A stretch of 64,000 nucleotides of DNA from Straminergon stramineum (Eukaryota; Streptophyta; Bryopsida; Hypnales; Calliergonaceae): assembly GCA_963920665.1 (NCBI GenBank), contig OY987269.1:1490501-1554500 (forward strand), given 5' to 3'. Below are positions 63,979-64,000 of this stretch, in pieces (positions within the stretch are counted from its first letter, which is position 1; each line of letters opens with the position of its first letter). Both the position numbers and the translations under genes were made by a program. Below the pieces are notes generated by a model. It ran no database searches. It was not told where the DNA came from and worked only from the letters and a program-made list of their open reading frames with translations.

Positions 63979-64000
63979 TATAATTGTTAAGGTAACTTAA

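Overview
This is a nuclear segment of a land-plant genome. The genes are split by GT-AG introns and include a chloroplast calcium-sensing protein (CAS), a plant Raf-like kinase, a mitochondrial NADPH oxidoreductase, a secreted GH31 glycosidase and the ribosome-biogenesis factor RLP24. Genes lie in GC-richer islands separated by long, very AT-rich, transposon-filled DNA. I think a moss or other non-seed plant is more likely than a flowering plant, but this is an impression and not something the sequence proves.

Layout. 1-3.1 kb: an intronless Raf-like kinase on the minus strand, with decayed tandem copies of its 3' end at the window edge. 3.1-9.4 kb: dispersed repeats, one unexplained GC-rich island (4.5-5.2 kb) and a 383-bp MITE. 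9.4-10.8 kb: a two-exon RRM/SR-like gene (minus) whose intron holds a duplicated candidate H/ACA snoRNA. 11-17 kb: nested and single PIF/Tourist-type MITEs in AT-rich DNA. 17-22 kb: a small predicted N-myristoylated protein (minus) diverging from CAS (plus, 7 exons). 22-29 kb: TTAA-bounded and other inverted-repeat elements. 29.3-32.6 kb: an 8-exon NADPH oxidoreductase of the RTN4IP1 type. 32.7-44 kb: a transposon graveyard holding a Tc1-like element with transposase remnant, TA-flanked MITEs, a 5'-truncated LINE with a 15-bp target-site duplication, and several TTAA-bounded elements. 44.5-45.1 kb: a decayed partial copy of the oxidoreductase gene. 47.2-50.5 kb: a 4-exon GH31 alpha-glucosidase/alpha-xylosidase. 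51-53 kb: exons of an unidentified gene. 55.2-56.4 kb: RLP24 (3 exons). 56.4-64 kb: AT-rich DNA with a fold-back, another TTAA element and a second copy, inverted, of the 383-bp MITE.

The genes are unrelated housekeeping and signalling genes and do not form a pathway. The most unusual content is the mobile DNA: at least seven elements that all begin and end at TTAA (piggyBac-like target choice, rarely reported from plants), and a DD34E-type Tc1 transposase remnant between matching inverted repeats with TA at both ends.
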